8,307 bases of DNA, from positions 1-8,307 of the forward strand of contig JAZRUF010000064.1 of assembly GCA_045652405.1 (NCBI GenBank), written 5' to 3'. Shown in pieces: positions 6,859-8,307 of the stretch. Position numbers and translations under genes: made by a program. Origin of the DNA: JAZRUF01 sp045652405 (lineage in GTDB: Bacteria > Bacillota > Clostridia > Oscillospirales > JAAYXM01). Each line of letters opens with the position of its first letter. Position 1 is the stretch's first letter. The notes beneath the pieces were generated by a model. It saw only the letters and a program-made list of their open reading frames with translations. It searched no databases and had not been told where the DNA came from.

Positions 6859-8121
6859 ATGAAAATATTACTTATTGGTAGCGGCGGACGTGAACATACC
6901 ATTGCTCGCAAACTCAGCCAGAGCCCGAAAGTAACTAAGTTGTGGTGCGCACCGGGCAATGCCGGAATAAGTGACATTGCCGAGTGTGTTGACATTAAGG
7001 CGACGGATATAAACCGTGTAGTAGAGTTTTGTAAAGTCAATAAGCCTGATATGGTCTTTGTAGCCCCTGATGATCCACTGGTTCTCGGAATGGTGGATGC
7101 GCTTGAGGCAATCGGCATCAGAGCTTTCGGACCGCGTGCAAACGCTGCACTTATTGAGGGAAGCAAGAGCTTTGCAAAGGAAATAATGAAAAAAGGCTCA
7201 ATTCCCACAGCGGCTTATGAAGTTTTTACGGATGCTGACAAGGCTATAGAATACGTCAATAAAATGGGCGCTCCGATTGTTGTAAAGGCGGATGGCCTTG
7301 CACTTGGCAAGGGCGTAACCGTTGCAATGACAATTGAAGAAGCTGAGGATGCAATTCGCGGGGCTATCTGCGATAAGGCTTTTGGTGATGCCGGGGCCCG
7401 CGTTGTTATAGAGGAATTTATGACAGGCCCTGAGGTTTCCGTACTGTGCTTTACGGATGGAAATGCTATCATTCCAATGCCGTCAGCGCAGGACCATAAG
7501 CGCGCGTATGACAATGATAAGGGACCGAACACCGGTGGTATGGGTGCGTTTTCGCCCAGCAGATATTATACCGAGGATATTGCCGAGGTTTGTATGGAGA
7601 AGATTTTCCGCCCGACGGTAGAGGCTCTTAATGCTGAAGGTCGCCGTTTCCAAGGCGTTATTTACTTCGGACTTATGCTAACTCCGGCAGGGCCGAAGGT
7701 TGTTGAGTACAATGCTCGTTTCGGAGACCCGGAAACTCAAGCTGTACTACCACTTCTTAAAACCGATTTAGTGGATGTTATGGATGCGATAATTGATTGC
7801 CGTTTGAGCGATGTTAATGTAGAGTTTGAGGATAAAGCAGCATGCTGTGTGGTTATGGCAAGTGGCGGTTATCCGCAGAAATATGCGAAAGGTTATCCGA
7901 TTGAAGGAATTTCCGATGCTGAGGCTGATGAGCAGGTTACTGTTATCCATGCGGGAACAGCTAAGTCTGAGGACGGGAAATTCATAACAAACGGCGGACG
8001 CGTTCTTGGCGTTACCGCAGTTGATAATACTTTGGATGAGGCTATTGCACGAGCATATAAAGCTGCAAAGAAAATAAACTTTAAAGATTTTCATATGCGC
8101 AGTGACATAGGCATTAAATAG
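6859..8121 (+). CDS. purD: Phosphoribosylamine-glycine ligase (GAR synthetase)
   Basis: PurD ligates glycine to phosphoribosylamine, the product of PurF, using ATP. The 420-residue ATP-grasp enzyme is full length. Landmarks are the N-terminal GSGGREHTIA (7-16), GPRANAALIEGSKSFAK (91-107), the ATP-grasp lysine in PIVVKADGLALGKGV (139-153), QDHKRAYDNDKGPNTGGMGA (211-230) and the GARS signature EYNARFGDPETQ (283-294) with metal-binding acids. It follows purH by 18 bases. The ribosome binding site is poor (GGATGTG around 6847-6853), so expression may partly depend on ribosomes finishing purH. It is the last gene of the operon, with a terminator starting 11 bases after its stop. Confidence 0.97.
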   Translation: MKILLIGSGGREHTIARKLSQSPKVTKLWCAPGNAGISDIAECVDIKATDINRVVEFCKVNKPDMVFVAPDDPLVLGMVDALEAIGIRAFGPRANAALIEGSKSFAKEIMKKGSIPTAAYEVFTDADKAIEYVNKMGAPIVVKADGLALGKGVTVAMTIEEAEDAIRGAICDKAFGDAGARVVIEEFMTGPEVSVLCFTDGNAIIPMPSAQDHKRAYDNDKGPNTGGMGAFSPSRYYTEDIAEVCMEKIFRPTVEALNAEGRRFQGVIYFGLMLTPAGPKVVEYNARFGDPETQAVLPLLKTDLVDVMDAIIDCRLSDVNVEFEDKAACCVVMASGGYPQKYAKGYPIEGISDAEADEQVTVIHAGTAKSEDGKFITNGGRVLGVTAVDNTLDEAIARAYKAAKKINFKDFHMRSDIGIK

Positions 8122-8131
8122 AAAAAATAGG

Positions 8132-8173
8132 TGTGCGACACAGAGATTTAATTCTTTGTGTCGTACATTTTTT
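8132..8173 (+). terminator. Intrinsic terminator closing the purine operon
   Basis: A 15-bp stem pairs 8132-8146 with 8153-8167, including two G-U pairs, around the 6-base loop TTTAAT. The core is CGACACA with TGTGTCG. Six T's follow (8168-8173). A run of six A's at 8122-8127 lies a few bases before the 5' arm, so the hairpin might also terminate minus-strand transcription. Confidence 0.9.
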
Positions 8174-8174
8174 A

Positions 8175-8195
8175 TTTACATAATGTTCATGTAAA
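8175..8195. repeat. Inverted repeat 1 upstream of the right-edge promoter (candidate operator)
   Basis: Perfect 7-bp arms TTTACAT (8175-8181) and ATGTAAA (8189-8195) around a 7-base spacer. It sits just after the operon terminator and is centred about 50 bases upstream of the next -35 element. It lacks a T-run, so it is more likely a protein-binding dyad than a terminator. No regulator family could be assigned. Confidence 0.4.
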
Positions 8196-8206
8196 AGAAG
8201 AGAAAA

Positions 8207-8228
8207 TATGTGACAGTTATGTCACATA
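8207..8228. repeat. Inverted repeat 2 upstream of the right-edge promoter (candidate operator)
   Basis: Perfect 9-bp arms TATGTGACA (8207-8215) and TGTCACATA (8220-8228) around the 4-base spacer GTTA. It ends six bases before the -35 element at 8235, so its centre is near -52 of the predicted start. The half-sites resemble CRP/FNR-family TGTGA and TCACA, but are separated by eight bases instead of six. They do not fit the GlnR pattern, which needs seven bases and TNACA. Confidence 0.55.
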
Positions 8229-8234
8229 ACTATA

Positions 8235-8263
8235 TTGACTATAGGGGGGCGGTATTGTATAAT
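8235..8263 (+). promoter_or_regulatory. Near-consensus sigma-A promoter for the next gene to the right
   Basis: TTGACT (8235-8240), a 17-base spacer containing a run of six G's, and a perfect TATAAT (8258-8263) match the housekeeping consensus at 11 of 12 positions. Transcription would start near 8270. The two inverted repeats immediately upstream suggest it is regulated. It drives a gene that is essentially outside the window. Confidence 0.75.
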
Positions 8264-8265
8264 AC

Positions 8266-8307
8266 ATGCGTAAAAAAGGCTTTAGCCTTAAAGATGAAAG
8301 AGGAGAT
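8266..8307 (+). other. 5' end of a downstream gene: leader with ribosome binding site, or start of its coding region
   Basis: Two readings compete. In the first, this is a short untranslated leader from the promoter at 8235-8263. It contains a small hairpin (AAGGC 8276-8280, GCCTT 8285-8289, loop TTTA) and ends in the strong ribosome binding site AGAGGAG (8299-8305), with the start codon just past the edge. In the second, ATG at 8266-8268 opens a frame that runs to the edge, MRKKGFSLKDERGD, whose KDERGD is reminiscent of N-termini of pilin-like and TadE-like secreted proteins of Firmicutes. That ATG lies before the predicted transcription start and has only a distant G-run as ribosome binding site, so the first reading is preferred. 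Confidence 0.35.

Noticed and set aside
650..7532. Many minus-strand and out-of-frame open frames of 60-155 codons, for example 2478-2939 and 6741-7208
   Set aside because: They lie antisense or out of frame to well-supported purine genes, lack ribosome binding sites and show no recognisable domains.

Overview
The window looks like a piece of an anaerobic, spore-forming Clostridia genome, most likely Oscillospiraceae/Ruminococcaceae-like. Three things point there: a dipicolinate synthase subunit A gene (dpaA/spoVFA) at the left edge, the Clostridia-style purine gene order purE-C-F-M-N-H-D, and strong GGAGG-type ribosome binding sites with short overlaps between genes. The genus cannot be fixed from the sequence alone.

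Left edge (1-517, minus strand): the first 172 codons of dpaA, which makes the spore-core chelator dipicolinic acid in the mother cell. It runs off the window. Positions 518-920 are a divergent intergenic region. It holds an inverted repeat (584-607), a good sigma-A-type promoter pointing right (696-724), a 35-codon small ORF with its own ribosome binding site (759-866), several short hairpins, and an intrinsic terminator (867-895) that begins directly after the small ORF's stop codon. The purE ribosome binding site follows. The purine operon leader therefore looks like an attenuator of unrecognised type, or a small gene placed between the promoter and the operon.

Centre (921-8121, plus strand): seven tightly packed purine biosynthesis genes. 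PurF starts the pathway from PRPP, PurD makes GAR, PurN formylates it, PurM closes the imidazole ring to AIR, PurE carboxylates it, PurC adds aspartate, and PurH carries out the last two steps to IMP. The FGAM synthase (PurL or PurSQL) and adenylosuccinate lyase (PurB) steps are not in the window, nor is PurK, so they must be encoded elsewhere. All seven genes look intact. Neighbours overlap at purE/purC, purF/purM and purM/purN; the other gaps are 18-30 nt.

Right edge (8122-8307): a strong terminator closes the operon. It is followed by two perfect inverted repeats, then a near-consensus TTGACT-17-TATAAT promoter for a gene that begins at or just beyond the window end. This compact regulatory region and the purE leader are the two places that merit a second look. 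The rest is conventional purine metabolism.
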